Source of the DNA: Martinezella miluonensis
Lineage (GTDB): Bacteria > Pseudomonadota > Alphaproteobacteria > Rhizobiales > Rhizobiaceae
DNA length: 64,000 bases
Assembly: GCF_900094545.1 (NCBI RefSeq)
Contig: NZ_FMAH01000005.1
Coordinates: 124,001-188,000 of the forward strand
Reading direction: 5' to 3'
The notes under the pieces are model-generated. The model made no database searches. It was not told the DNA's origin and saw nothing but the letters and a program-made list of their open reading frames with translations. The translations under genes and the position numbers were made by a program. Of the stretch, positions 1 through 8,563 are shown piece after piece; position 1 is the first letter of the stretch; every line of letters begins with the position of its first letter.

Positions 1-1
1 C

Positions 2-664
2 GGCATATCCTCAGGGTCGGTATCGGGTACGCTGCGGCTCAACATGGCGCCCGGCGCGGCGCGCATGCTTTTGGTCCCCCTTATCCTCCAATATGGGCGG
101 CGTTACCCGAACGTGGAGGTCGAAATCGTCACCGACAACGCTCTGGTCGATGTGATTGGCAAGGGTTTCGATGCCGGTGTACGTCTCGCCGAAGCCGTCC
201 CGACGGATATGGTGGCGATACCGATCGTCCCCACGGTCCGCTCGCTCGTTGTGGGATCGCCGGCCTATTTCAGCGAAAGGCCACGACCGCTCACTCCCGG
301 CGATCTTTCGCAGCACCGCTGCATTCGCGCCCGCATGGCGAGCGGCAAGCTTTATCGCTGGGAGTTCGAACGGCATGGGCAATCGATCCTGATCGACGCG
401 CCAGGCAGCCTGACCCTCGACGCGTCCGACCTGATGTTGACTGCCGTTCTCGAAGGGGCGGGCCTTGCCTATATCGGCGAACCGTCCATGGCCGATCATA
501 TCGCGGCAGGCAGCTTGATCCCCGTGTTGCAGGATTGGAGCCCGCCCTATCCGGGGCTCAGCCTTTATTTCGCCCAGCGGCGCCAGATGCCCGCGAGGCT
601 CCGTGCCTTTATCGATCTTATCCGTGAACAGACAGCATCCGGCGGCTCGCGGCCGGAAGATTAA
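2..664 (+). CDS. LysR-family regulator, C-terminal effector domain (5' truncated by window edge)
   Basis: The reading frame is open from base 2 to a TAA stop at 662-664. It encodes about 220 residues of a LysR-type effector-binding (periplasmic-binding-protein-like) domain. The early segment reads GTLRLNMAPGAARMLLVPL, the typical entry into the LysR ligand domain, followed by FDAGVRLAE and VVGSPAYF, both hallmarks of the family. The helix-turn-helix half lies upstream of the window. The internal ATG at 44 is not the real start. The sequence resembles the complete LysR at 40387-41280, which shares the FDAGVRL and VVGSPAYF blocks. Its target and ligand are unknown. Confidence 0.85.
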   Translation, partial: GISSGSVSGTLRLNMAPGAARMLLVPLILQYGRRYPNVEVEIVTDNALVDVIGKGFDAGVRLAEAVPTDMVAIPIVPTVRSLVVGSPAYFSERPRPLTPGDLSQHRCIRARMASGKLYRWEFERHGQSILIDAPGSLTLDASDLMLTAVLEGAGLAYIGEPSMADHIAAGSLIPVLQDWSPPYPGLSLYFAQRRQMPARLRAFIDLIREQTASGGSRPED

Positions 665-808
665 ATTTCATGCAGGCACCTCGCTATATATTGCGAACTA
701 TATCGAGATGTTCGATCACGGTGTCGGTCAGGCGATTGCCACCGTGCTTGATGACGCAGCCCGCACAATCGCACGCCGGTAAGCGACTGACTCAATGAGG
801 AGTTTGTT

Positions 809-1426
809 ATGGATCAGAAGATCGAAGCCGTCCTTGAGGCCTATCATGAGCTTATTCGCGAAGAGCAGAGCAAACCCAGGGAAGTGCCGCCGGGTGGACG
901 TGATGGTGGTCAGGATCGCCGGTTGAGAGCCGTCGGCCCCGAGACCGGTCGTTTCATCAACATAGTGGCGAAAAGCCTGAAAGCGCCGACCATTCTCGAA
1001 CTTGGCACGTCCTTCGGCTATTCCGGCATCTGGCTTGCAGAGGCTGCACGCTCCAGCGGCGGAAGGCTCATTTCCATGGAGCTGCATGCCTACAAGACCA
1101 AGTTTGCCAGGGAAATGGCAGAGAAGGCGGGGCTCTCGGAGCACATCGACTTTCAGATCGGCGATGCCGTCGAGATGATCAAGACGCTGCCGTCCGGTGT
1201 CGACTTCGTTCTCGTCGATTTGTGGAAGGATCTCTACATTCCTTGCCTGGAGGCCTTCTATCCGAAGCTCAATGCCGGCGCGATCATCGTTGCCGACAAT
1301 ATGTTCATGCCCGGCAATGAAGACGTGAAGCGCTATGGCGAGGCCGTTCGCGCCAAGCCGGGGATCACGTCCGTTCTATTGCCGGTCGGCTCCGGGATCG
1401 AAGTCAGTCGCTACGATCCCGTGTAA
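809..1426 (+). CDS. Class I SAM-dependent O-methyltransferase
   Basis: This 205-aa protein belongs to the predicted O-methyltransferase (YrrM / caffeoyl-CoA-OMT-like) group, which transfers a methyl group from S-adenosylmethionine to a hydroxyl. Motif I, ELGTSFGYSG, is at residues 64-73. An acidic residue that would contact the SAM ribose follows at E91 (ISMEL), and the conserved VDFVLVDLWKD strand with D137 comes later, as expected for a metal-assisted OMT. The start ATG is preceded by an AATGAGGAG ribosome-binding site. It stands alone between a LysR gene and a convergent hydrolase gene, with a strong hairpin just after its stop. Its substrate cannot be inferred. Confidence 0.8.
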   Translation: MDQKIEAVLEAYHELIREEQSKPREVPPGGRDGGQDRRLRAVGPETGRFINIVAKSLKAPTILELGTSFGYSGIWLAEAARSSGGRLISMELHAYKTKFAREMAEKAGLSEHIDFQIGDAVEMIKTLPSGVDFVLVDLWKDLYIPCLEAFYPKLNAGAIIVADNMFMPGNEDVKRYGEAVRAKPGITSVLLPVGSGIEVSRYDPV

Positions 1427-1437
1427 AGCACAGAGAT

Positions 1438-1476
1438 CGGCGGCGGCTTTGTTCAGGAGGCCGCCGCCGGTTTGTT
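1438..1476. terminator. Bidirectional hairpin terminator between convergent genes
   Basis: CGGCGGCGGC at 1438-1447 pairs perfectly with GCCGCCGCCG at 1460-1469 across a 12-nt loop, followed on the plus strand by a T-rich GTTTGTTGTTA. It sits in the 51-bp gap between the stop of the methyltransferase and the stop of the opposing hydrolase, the expected place for a shared terminator. Confidence 0.65.
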
Positions 1477-1477
1477 G

Positions 1478-2236
1478 TTACTTGCCAGCGTCCTTGGCTG
1501 CCTTTTCGATGACGGCGGCAACCTTTTCCGGCTGCGATGCGAAGACGGCATGGCTTGCCTTGATTTCGGTCACGTCGCTGGCGGCACGCTTTGCCATGCT
1601 GCGCTCAAGTTCCGGATTGATGGAGCGATCATCGCTGGCGACAACTGCCCAGCTCTTCTTCGCCTTCCAGGCAGGATCGCTGACCTTGGCCGTAAAGGCT
1701 GCCTTGGAGGCGAAAACCTGCGACTTTCCGAGGAAATCGGCTTCGTCTTTCGGCAAGTCCGCGGCAAAATCCGCCGCGAAGGTCGTCGGGTCGATATAGA
1801 GATACTGGCCGTCCTTCGTTTCGCGGATATTCATGCTGCCTGCGGGTTTGGAACTCGCAAGACCGATCAGGCTTTCGCCCTTATCAGGTTGGAATGCGGC
1901 GACATAGACGAGGCCTGCAACATCCGGCCGGTTGCCGGCCTCGGTGATAACAATGCCGCCATAGCTGTGGCCGACGAGCAGGCTCGGCCCGTTTTGAAGG
2001 TCGAGCACACGATTGGTTGCGGCGACATCGTCGGCGAGCGAGGTGATGGGCTCCTGGACGACGGTGACCTTGAAGCCATCCTTTTCAAGGATATCGGCGG
2101 TCTTGCGCCATCCCGAGCCGTCGGCAAGGGCGCCGTGGACGATGACGATGTTCTTGATCTCGGCTGCCTGCGCCGCAAATGCCACGGTGCTTGCGGCAAG
2201 GCCAAGGGCGGCGATGGAAAGAAAACGGGTATTCAT
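1478..2236 (-). CDS. Secreted alpha/beta hydrolase
   Basis: This 252-aa protein starts with a Sec signal peptide (hydrophobic core about residues 5-24, AQA-AE cleavage near 25). The mature part has the alpha/beta-hydrolase fold of the EstC/salicylate-esterase-like group. It has an oxyanion motif VIVHGALADGSGW (about 31-43), nucleophile elbow GHSYGG with S91, an acid near residue 200 (SDDRS) and a catalytic histidine in IKASHAVF near 228. All triad elements are visible, so it is probably active in the periplasm. It lies 50 bp downstream of dipZ on the same strand and may be co-transcribed with it. Its substrate is unknown. Confidence 0.8.
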   Translation of the reverse strand: MNTRFLSIAALGLAASTVAFAAQAAEIKNIVIVHGALADGSGWRKTADILEKDGFKVTVVQEPITSLADDVAATNRVLDLQNGPSLLVGHSYGGIVITEAGNRPDVAGLVYVAAFQPDKGESLIGLASSKPAGSMNIRETKDGQYLYIDPTTFAADFAADLPKDEADFLGKSQVFASKAAFTAKVSDPAWKAKKSWAVVASDDRSINPELERSMAKRAASDVTEIKASHAVFASQPEKVAAVIEKAAKDAGK

Positions 2237-2286
2237 GGGTGTGACTCCTATCAGTTGTGGTTCATGCTTTAGGTAGAGGAGGAATT

Positions 2287-4059
2287 TCAGCCGAAGGTGA
2301 AGGCGTAGGCCTGGACCCCGGGGTCGAGGAATCGGATCTCGAAGTTATGGGCGGTGACATCGCCGGACTGCCGGACAAGCTGGTAGAGCTTGGTCGCAGT
2401 CACAGTGCCATTTCCGGCGGCATCGATATCGGCGCCGTGGTCGGCGCCAGGCGCCTTTCCATCCACGGTCACCTGAAAGCGGATCGGCTTTCCATCAGCT
2501 GATGGCCCGAGGACGAGGTGCAGGTCGCGGGCGCTGAAGCGGTAGCTGATGCCGCCGCCTGCCTTGTCGAGTAATGCTTGCTCCGGGCCGACGGTCCAGG
2601 TTCCTGCCAGTCCCCATTGGTTGAGGCCGGGATTGGCAACAGAATAGTCGGCTGCAGTGTCTGCCTTCACGGGTTCAGGGGAAACGAAGCCCGTTGCCTG
2701 CTTATAGCCGACATAGGTTTCGCCGGAGCGGATATGGTTGAGGTCAGGGCTTGCTTCCGCACCCTTTGCGTCTGGAACGACAGGGGCACTCTGGGCCATG
2801 TCGCTGCCGGCTTCGCGCAGGAGATCCTGGATCGCTTGTTCGGTCTGGCGATAATTGCCTTCGCCGAAGTGCTGGTAGCGGACCTGTCCCTTGGCATCGA
2901 TCAGATAATGAGCGGGCCAGTAGTTGTTCTCGAAGGCGCGCCAGATGCGATAGTCGTTGTCGATTGCGACCGGATAACCGATCTTGAAGTCGGCGATCGC
3001 CTTCTTGACGTTATCGACATTCTTTTCGAAGGCGAATTCCGGAGCGTGGACGCCGATCACGACGAGGCCCTGATCCTTATACTTTTCCGCCCAGGCGCGA
3101 ACATAGGGGATGGTGCGGATGCAGTTGATGCAGGAGTAGGTCCAGAAGTCGACGAGCACCACCTTGCCGCGAAGCTCAGCTGTCGTCAGCGGCTCGGAGT
3201 TCAGCCAGGTGACCGCGCCATCGAGGGAAGGCGCGGGGCCTTCTACCGGAAGGTCGCTATGGAACGGGCGGGCCGCATCGCTGGCGGGGACTACCGCGCC
3301 ATTGCTGGCAACCTCGGTTTCGGGACCTGAAGCCTTGGGGTGCAGCTTCTCCAGCAAAGCCTGTTCGAAGGAACCCGTGCTGGCGTAAGAGAGGCGAGCA
3401 AGCAGGCCGGTGTCAAGGCCAAGCGCGATGGCGGCAACGCCTGCCAGAACGGCGGCCCCTGCAAGCTGGCGGATGCGTTCGCTGACGCCGAGAGACCGCT
3501 TCATGCCGGCAAAGATCTTGCCGCCGGCAAAGAGTGCAACGGCAAGCGAGGTCGCAGCACCGGCGCCATAGGCCAGCAGCAGGAATGTCGTCTGCAGATT
3601 GGCACCCTTCAAGGCGGCGCCCGTCAGAACGAGCCCGAGGACCGGGCCGGCACAGGGCGCCCAGAGCAAACCTGTCGCAATGCCGAGCACGAAGGAGCTT
3701 CTGACGCTTGCAGTCGTGCGATGCGCGCCGGCGGCATTCAGGAGATTGTTGCCGAGATCGACGACGGGCCGCGATAGAGCGCTGGCTATGCGGGGCGAAA
3801 TCAGGCTGAGGCCGAAGAGCCCAAGCAGGACGATTGCCACTAGGCGACCATATTCATTGGCGCGGATGGCCCAGGCGCCGCCGACCGCAGCAAGGGTTGC
3901 GACGAATGCGAAGGTGAGCGCCATGCCTGCAAGCATGGGCAGCGTGCTCTTGACGAAGGGCTGTCCGGCCCGGGCAAAGATGAAGGGGAGAATGGGCAGA
4001 ATGCATGGACTTAAGATCGTCAGCGCACCGCCGAGATAGGCAATGATGAGAAGCGTCAT
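2287..4059 (-). CDS. dipZ: DipZ-type CcdA-thioredoxin fusion (cytochrome c biogenesis / thiol redox)
   Basis: This 590-aa three-part protein begins with a CcdA/DsbD-beta-like membrane domain (about residues 1-225, six to seven helices). Its two half-site cysteines are visible: C19 in LSPCILPILPF and C136 in LLWAPCAGPVLG. A TlpA/AhpC-like thioredoxin domain follows (about 275-415) with the redox pair SCINC (C310, C313). The C-terminal part (about 450-590) is a beta-rich DipZ tail. The family moves electrons across the membrane to reduce periplasmic disulfides. The FAFEKNVDN segment and the WP-A-Y-ID motif are typical of DipZ. It is divergent from a Tat-exported hydrolase gene across a repeat-rich promoter region. 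Confidence 0.88.
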   Translation of the reverse strand: MTLLIIAYLGGALTILSPCILPILPFIFARAGQPFVKSTLPMLAGMALTFAFVATLAAVGGAWAIRANEYGRLVAIVLLGLFGLSLISPRIASALSRPVVDLGNNLLNAAGAHRTTASVRSSFVLGIATGLLWAPCAGPVLGLVLTGAALKGANLQTTFLLLAYGAGAATSLAVALFAGGKIFAGMKRSLGVSERIRQLAGAAVLAGVAAIALGLDTGLLARLSYASTGSFEQALLEKLHPKASGPETEVASNGAVVPASDAARPFHSDLPVEGPAPSLDGAVTWLNSEPLTTAELRGKVVLVDFWTYSCINCIRTIPYVRAWAEKYKDQGLVVIGVHAPEFAFEKNVDNVKKAIADFKIGYPVAIDNDYRIWRAFENNYWPAHYLIDAKGQVRYQHFGEGNYRQTEQAIQDLLREAGSDMAQSAPVVPDAKGAEASPDLNHIRSGETYVGYKQATGFVSPEPVKADTAADYSVANPGLNQWGLAGTWTVGPEQALLDKAGGGISYRFSARDLHLVLGPSADGKPIRFQVTVDGKAPGADHGADIDAAGNGTVTATKLYQLVRQSGDVTAHNFEIRFLDPGVQAYAFTFG

Positions 4060-4203
4060 CGTCTTGCTCCTTTAGAAGCGATTGACCGGCTGGCGGCGGC
4101 GATGGGCCGTCCTCAGCGTTGACGTCATCTGCCGGTGGCGACGTATCTCGAATGTGTCGGGGTCGATGGGAGAATGTACCGAAACGTCAATCTCTTCGGC
4201 TTC

Positions 4204-4371
4204 GATACACTGCGATACAAACTTGGCGATGCCGGCGCGATTTTGCCGCTGGCTCAGCGGCCTACCACGGCTGTTCCGCCAAGAGCGGCGGATTGTATCA
4301 GACTGTATCTTGGGTGCCGGAAGCTACATAATCATTCAAAAGACGGCCGCTTGCGACACACCGGCGATACA
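4204..4371. promoter_or_regulatory. Tandem GATACA half-sites in the dipZ / Tat-hydrolase divergent promoter
   Basis: The 359-bp gap between two divergent genes contains no convincing gene but does contain three paired hexamers. GATACA is at 4204-4209 and 4214-4219 (10-bp period), its complement TGTATC is at 4294-4299 and 4304-4309 (again 10-bp period), and GACACA at 4355-4360 is followed by GATACA at 4366-4371. Direct repeats spaced by one helical turn are the usual binding format of OmpR/PhoB-family response regulators. An OmpR-type regulator is encoded 1.2 kb downstream. The link to that regulator is an inference. Confidence 0.45.
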
Positions 4372-4418
4372 TGCGGCTGGCTTTCTCAAGCTCACGATCC
4401 AATCGACAGGAGAGACAG

Positions 4419-5471
4419 ATGTCTGAGGAAATCAATCACACCCGCCGCCGCTTCTTCGGCATTGCCGCAATTGCCGTCGCGGCTGCCGAATTTGGTCTGC
4501 CCGCCATCGCCGACGCCGAAGAAGCGAAGCCTTCCGCTTCGACGCTGCCCGCCGTCAAGGCCGGCAGCCATACTTCTTTCGATGCGCTGAAGCAGATCGA
4601 TGCGGGCGTGCTCAACATCGGTTACGCCGAAGCCGGTCCCGCCAATGGCCCGGTCGTGCTGCTGCTGCATGGTTGGCCTTACGATATCTATAGCTTCGTC
4701 GATGTCGCCCCGCTGCTTGCCGGTGCCGGCTACCGCGTCATCATTCCCTATCTTCGCGGCTATGGGACCACCCGCTTCCTTTCGAAGGAAACCCCGCGCA
4801 ACGGTCAGCAGGCAGCCCTTGCCGCCGATATGATCGCGCTTCTCGACGCACTGAAGATCGAAAAGGTCGTTGTTGCCGGTTACGATTGGGGCGGCCGTAC
4901 CGCCGACATCATGGCGGCACTTTGGCCCGAGCGTTGCAAGGCGCTGGTCTCGGTCAGCGGCTATCTCATCGGCAGCCAGGAAATCAACCGCAAGCCCCTG
5001 CCGCCGAAGGCAGAGCTTGCCTGGTGGTATCAGTTCTATTTCGCCACGGAGCGCGGCCGCCTCGGCTATCAGGAAAACCGCCACGATTTCGCAAAGCTGA
5101 TCTGGCACACCGCCTCGCCGCAATGGGCCTTTGACGACGCCACCTACGATCGCTCGGCTGCCGCCTTCGACAATCCCGACCATGTCGATATCGTTATCCA
5201 CAACTACCGCTGGCGCCTGGGGCTCGTCGAAGGCGAGACCAAGTTCGATACCTATGAAAAGAAGCTGGCCACAGGACCGGTGATTTCGATCCCGACAATC
5301 ACCATGGAAGGCGACGCCAACGGGGCGCCTCATCCGGAGCCGTCAGCCTATCGTGGCAAGTTCTCCGGCAAACATGAGCATCGCACCATCACCGGCGGCA
5401 TCGGGCACAATCTTCCCCAGGAAGCGCCGCAAGCCTTTGCGCAGGCTGTGATAGATGTTGATCGTTTCTAG
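4419..5471 (+). CDS. Tat-exported alpha/beta hydrolase (epoxide hydrolase / dehalogenase-like)
   Basis: This 350-aa protein starts at the ATG preceded by ACAGGAGAGACAG. Its N-terminus carries a twin-arginine signal (TRRRFFGIAAIAV, residues 8-20, AIADA cleavage near 33), so it is exported folded. The catalytic core has HGWP (84-87) for the oxyanion hole. The nucleophile elbow GYDWGG has Asp156 rather than Ser, the hallmark of epoxide hydrolases and haloalkane dehalogenases. The catalytic His is in GGIGHNLPQEAPQ near the C-terminus. A large aromatic cap region lies between. It is divergent from dipZ and upstream of a two-component system, so a role in envelope stress or xenobiotic handling is possible but unproven. 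Confidence 0.82.
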   Translation: MSEEINHTRRRFFGIAAIAVAAAEFGLPAIADAEEAKPSASTLPAVKAGSHTSFDALKQIDAGVLNIGYAEAGPANGPVVLLLHGWPYDIYSFVDVAPLLAGAGYRVIIPYLRGYGTTRFLSKETPRNGQQAALAADMIALLDALKIEKVVVAGYDWGGRTADIMAALWPERCKALVSVSGYLIGSQEINRKPLPPKAELAWWYQFYFATERGRLGYQENRHDFAKLIWHTASPQWAFDDATYDRSAAAFDNPDHVDIVIHNYRWRLGLVEGETKFDTYEKKLATGPVISIPTITMEGDANGAPHPEPSAYRGKFSGKHEHRTITGGIGHNLPQEAPQAFAQAVIDVDRF

Positions 5472-5579
5472 TTCGGCGATAGTGTGCGACAGGGCGCCGG
5501 CGTAAGCTGGCGCCTTCTGCCGTTGGCGCGACAAGAGAATGAATATTCGTAGGCTGCCGCTTACGATGATGAATGGAAA

Positions 5580-6326
5580 ATGAGGATGGAACATGTCGAC
5601 CATATCCTGATCGTGGATGACGATCGGGAAATCCGTGAGCTGGTGTCGAGCTATCTGAAGAAGAACGGCTTGAGGGCGACGACGGCCGCCGACGGCCGGC
5701 AGATGCGCAGCTTTCTCGAGGCCAATTCGGTCGATCTGATCGTGCTCGATGTGATGATGCCGGGCGACGACGGCCTGGTACTGTGTCGTGAGCTTCGCGC
5801 CGGAAAACACAAGGCGACGCCCATCCTGATGCTGACGGCGCGCAGCGACGAAATGGACCGGATCCTAGGCCTGGAGATGGGTGCCGACGATTATCTGGCC
5901 AAGCCGTTTGCCGCCCGTGAACTTCTAGCCCGCATCAAGGCCGTTCTTCGGCGCACCCGCATGCTGCCGCCCAATCTGCAGATCAGCGAAGCCGGACAAT
6001 TGCTGGTCTTCGGGGACTGGCGGCTCGATACGGTCGGCCGCCATCTGCTCGACCGGGATGGAACGGAAATTACCCTGAGCGGCGCCGAGTATCGCCTGCT
6101 GCGCGTGTTCATCGACCACCCGCAGCGAGTGCTCAATCGCGATCAGTTGCTGAACCTGACGCAGGGTCGCGATGCCGATCTCTTCGATCGCTCGATCGAC
6201 CTGCTTGTCAGCCGTCTTCGTCAGCGCCTGGGCGACGATGCGCGCGAGCCGACCTATATCAAGACGGTGCGCAGCGAAGGTTATGTCTTCTCGGTTCCGG
6301 TGGAGATCGCGGAGTTGCGCTCATGA
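5580..6326 (+). CDS. OmpR-family response regulator
   Basis: This 248-aa two-domain regulator has an N-terminal receiver (about 1-125) with the acidic pocket DDD at 13-15, phospho-acceptor D57 in IVLDVMMPGDDG and the switch lysine in DDYLAKPFAAREL. A C-terminal OmpR/PhoB winged-helix domain (about 145-240) ends in RSEGYVFSVPV. It is followed by its histidine kinase with a 4-bp ATGA overlap, so the two are translationally coupled. The nearby GATACA tandem sites are a candidate target. Sequence alone does not tell the signal. Confidence 0.9.
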   Translation: MRMEHVDHILIVDDDREIRELVSSYLKKNGLRATTAADGRQMRSFLEANSVDLIVLDVMMPGDDGLVLCRELRAGKHKATPILMLTARSDEMDRILGLEMGADDYLAKPFAARELLARIKAVLRRTRMLPPNLQISEAGQLLVFGDWRLDTVGRHLLDRDGTEITLSGAEYRLLRVFIDHPQRVLNRDQLLNLTQGRDADLFDRSIDLLVSRLRQRLGDDAREPTYIKTVRSEGYVFSVPVEIAELRS

Positions 6327-7645
6327 GCACGGTGGCCCTGCAGCCTCGGGGTCTGTCATGGCCCAGCACCTTGCGCTCGCGCATCTTCATCATCCTGCTG
6401 CTCGGTCTTGCGATCGCCTACGGGCTCTCCTTCAGCGTTTTGTACCTGGAGCGCTACATGTCGGCGAAGGCCGTCATGCTCGGTACGCTGGAGCGCGATG
6501 TCGCGACCTCGATCGCCGTGCTCGACCGCTTGCCGGCGGGAGAAAGGGCGAATTTCGTCGATTGGCTGAGCCGCGGCAACTATAATTTCGAGCTGGGGAC
6601 AGGGCTGCCGGGCGTGCCCGATACGTCCACCCGCAGCGCGGAGATCGCCGCCAAGATAGAGGATGCCGTCGGCCATCGTTTTCCCATCCATGTCGAATCG
6701 ATACCCGGTCCGATCATGCGCCTGCAGGCGCATCTGAACCTGAGTGACGGCAGTCCGCTGACCATCGACATCGTGCCGAAGGGTATCATGCCCATCGCCA
6801 ACTGGCTGCCTTACGTCTTTGTCGTGCAGATGCTGGTGATCGTCCTTTGTACCTGGTTCGCCGTCCGTCTGGCGATTCGTCCACTGGCTGAGCTCGCGGC
6901 GGCGGCCGACGCGCTCGATCCCGACAAGAAGGGACCGGCATTGAGCGATGGCGGGCCGAGCGAGGTGGCCCACGCCGCCAAGGCCTTCAACGCAATGCGG
7001 GACCGGATAGCGCATTATCTTGAGGAGCGCGTTCAGATTCTCGCGGCCATCTCGCACGATCTGCAGACGCCGATCACGCGCATGCGCCTGCGCGCCGATA
7101 TTGCCGATGATTCGCCTGAGAAAACCAAGCTGCTGCAGGATCTCGGCGAGATTGAGCGTCTGGTGCAGGATGGGATAGCCTATGCGCGCAGCGCCCATAG
7201 CAATGGCGAGAAGAGCTCCCGCATCGACCTTGCCTCCTTTGTCGAAAGCATCTGCTACGACTATCAGGACACCGGCAAATCCGTCGAGATCCTTGGTCTT
7301 GTTCAGGGGACGACGACGACGAAGCCGCATGCGCTTCGCCGCATCCTCACCAATTTCATCGACAATGCGTTGAAATTCGCCGGGGCGGCGGAAATCGCTG
7401 TGGAGCGCAGGGATAAGGGCGAGATTGTCATAACAGTGCTGGATCGCGGCTCAGGCATTCCGCAGGACCAGATAGAAACGGCGATGCAGCCCTTCTTCCG
7501 GCTGGAACAGTCGCGAAACCGCAATACGGGCGGCACCGGGCTTGGCCTTGCGATTGCCCAGCAGCTGGCCCAGACGCTCGGCGGTTCCGTCAGGCTCTAT
7601 AACCGCGATGGCGGCGGTCTGGCGGCCGAAGTCGTCATTTCCTGA
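6323..7645 (+). CDS. Sensor histidine kinase (EnvZ-like)
   Basis: This 440-aa membrane kinase has a first membrane helix at about residues 20-42, a periplasmic sensor loop of about 120 residues and a second helix at about 162-184. HAMP follows, then HisKA with H245 in the box AAISHDLQTPITRMR. The HATPase domain has N-box NFIDNALKFAG (N348 region), G1 DRGSGIP and G2 GGTGLGLAIAQQLAQ. All catalytic boxes are intact. It overlaps the response regulator stop by 4 bp. The organisation matches EnvZ/OmpR-type pairs. The periplasmic sensor region shows no recognisable named domain. Confidence 0.9.
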   Translation: MSTVALQPRGLSWPSTLRSRIFIILLLGLAIAYGLSFSVLYLERYMSAKAVMLGTLERDVATSIAVLDRLPAGERANFVDWLSRGNYNFELGTGLPGVPDTSTRSAEIAAKIEDAVGHRFPIHVESIPGPIMRLQAHLNLSDGSPLTIDIVPKGIMPIANWLPYVFVVQMLVIVLCTWFAVRLAIRPLAELAAAADALDPDKKGPALSDGGPSEVAHAAKAFNAMRDRIAHYLEERVQILAAISHDLQTPITRMRLRADIADDSPEKTKLLQDLGEIERLVQDGIAYARSAHSNGEKSSRIDLASFVESICYDYQDTGKSVEILGLVQGTTTTKPHALRRILTNFIDNALKFAGAAEIAVERRDKGEIVITVLDRGSGIPQDQIETAMQPFFRLEQSRNRNTGGTGLGLAIAQQLAQTLGGSVRLYNRDGGGLAAEVVIS

Positions 7646-7833
7646 TTGATCCGACTGAAGATTTACAGGCTCTTTGTAAGCAATTGTATCCGGTCTGCAA
7701 CGGCCTACGTTTTGTAACACTTCCGGCGATTCCGGAAACATGCCGGATACGTCGATCCATCAAAAAACACTCCGTCAACGGACGTCGCCCCAGACGACAC
7801 AGCAAACCGGGCGACGCAACAAAGGAGTGTTCC

Positions 7834-8250
7834 ATGACCAAGATCGACAAGGTTCTATACACGGCAAGAACGCATACCATCGGCGGCCGCGACGGCTCCG
7901 CGCGCAGCGATGACGGCCAGCTGGAGGTCAAGCTTTCGCCTCCCGGCAGCGCCCATGCCGGCACCAATCCCGAACAGCTCTTCGCAGCCGGCTGGTCGGC
8001 TTGCTTCATCGGCGCAATGGGCCTTGCCGCTGGCAAGCGCAAGATTAAGCTTCCCGCCGATCTGGCAGTCAATGCCGAGGTGGATCTTGGCACCACGGAA
8101 GGCGCCTATTTCCTGCAGGCCCGCCTGACCATCAGCATGCCCGGCATCGAGCCCGAACTCGCACGCACGCTGGTCGAGGAAGCCCACCAGACCTGCCCCT
8201 ATTCGAAGGCGACTCGCGGCAACATCAATGTCGAGCTGAAGCTCGCCTGA
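7834..8250 (+). CDS. Ohr/OsmC-family organic hydroperoxide reductase
   Basis: This 138-aa protein is the usual Ohr length. It has both catalytic cysteines, C57 in AAGWSACFIGA and C121 in HQTCPYSKATRGN, and the conserved GGRDGSARSDDG N-terminal segment. Ohr proteins reduce organic hydroperoxides in the cytoplasm with lipoylated partner proteins. The ATG is preceded by AAAGGAGTG. Ohr genes usually sit beside an OhrR MarR-family repressor. None is present here, and the upstream neighbours are a two-component system, so control may differ from the standard scheme. Confidence 0.85.
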   Translation: MTKIDKVLYTARTHTIGGRDGSARSDDGQLEVKLSPPGSAHAGTNPEQLFAAGWSACFIGAMGLAAGKRKIKLPADLAVNAEVDLGTTEGAYFLQARLTISMPGIEPELARTLVEEAHQTCPYSKATRGNINVELKLA

Positions 8251-8367
8251 GAATCGCCTGTACGCTGATATTGCGCGTCGTTTCGGAAGGCGCGGCGCGC
8301 AGAATCGTTAATTTTTTCGCATCGAGTCATCAGCAAGGCAACGTCTGCCTTGCGCCCGGAGGATTTC

Positions 8368-8511
8368 ATGAAGCCGATCATTCTTCTCCTTGCAGGAGCT
8401 GCGATTTTCGCCGCTCCATGCGTCTACGATCCGAGCTCCAGCGAGCCTTCGGCGCTCGCGAGCATCGCCGTTTTATGGGGCGGTTCGGGCTCGAATGGAG
8501 CCTCGCGTTAA
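8368..8511 (+). CDS. Small predicted secreted peptide (47 aa)
   Basis: A 47-aa ORF starts at the ATG behind a good CCCGGAGGATTTC ribosome-binding site. It opens with MKPIILLLAGAAIFAAP, a compact signal-peptide-like segment, then has a Cys at 18 and a Ser/Gly-rich tail ending in GSNGASR. The stop overlaps the first TTAA of the CtrA-like box in front of minC. I recognise no family. The evidence is the SD, the signal-like N-terminus and its position after ohr. It could be spurious. Confidence 0.35.
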   Translation: MKPIILLLAGAAIFAAPCVYDPSSSEPSALASIAVLWGGSGSNGASR

Positions 8512-8523
8512 CCACTTGTTAAC
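8508..8523 (+). promoter_or_regulatory. CtrA-type box upstream of minC
   Basis: TTAA at 8508-8511, seven bases, then TTAAC at 8519-8523 matches the alphaproteobacterial CtrA consensus TTAA-N7-TTAAC exactly. It ends 40 bp before the minC ATG. CtrA control of minCDE has been reported in Sinorhizobium, so the site fits cell-cycle regulation of division-site placement. Confidence 0.65.
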
Positions 8524-8563
8524 CATATGAGCGGTACACAAGGTCAACGATTTATTTACATAG

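Noticed and set aside
44..664. LysR gene as a complete 206-aa protein starting at base 44
   Set aside because: The frame is open to the window edge and a LysR DNA-binding half is missing, so this is only the C-terminal part.
674..781. Short frame ending RTIARR after the LysR fragment
   Set aside because: Reads plausibly, but has no start with a ribosome-binding site and is too short to support.
4082..4426. A 114-aa plus-strand ORF between dipZ and the Tat hydrolase
   Set aside because: It overlaps the repeat array and the true hydrolase start, has no ribosome-binding site and an atypical composition.
7673..7756. Possible GTATCC/GGATAC operator pair before ohr
   Set aside because: Arms are far apart and degenerate compared with the GATACA array at 4204-4371, so not strong enough to list.
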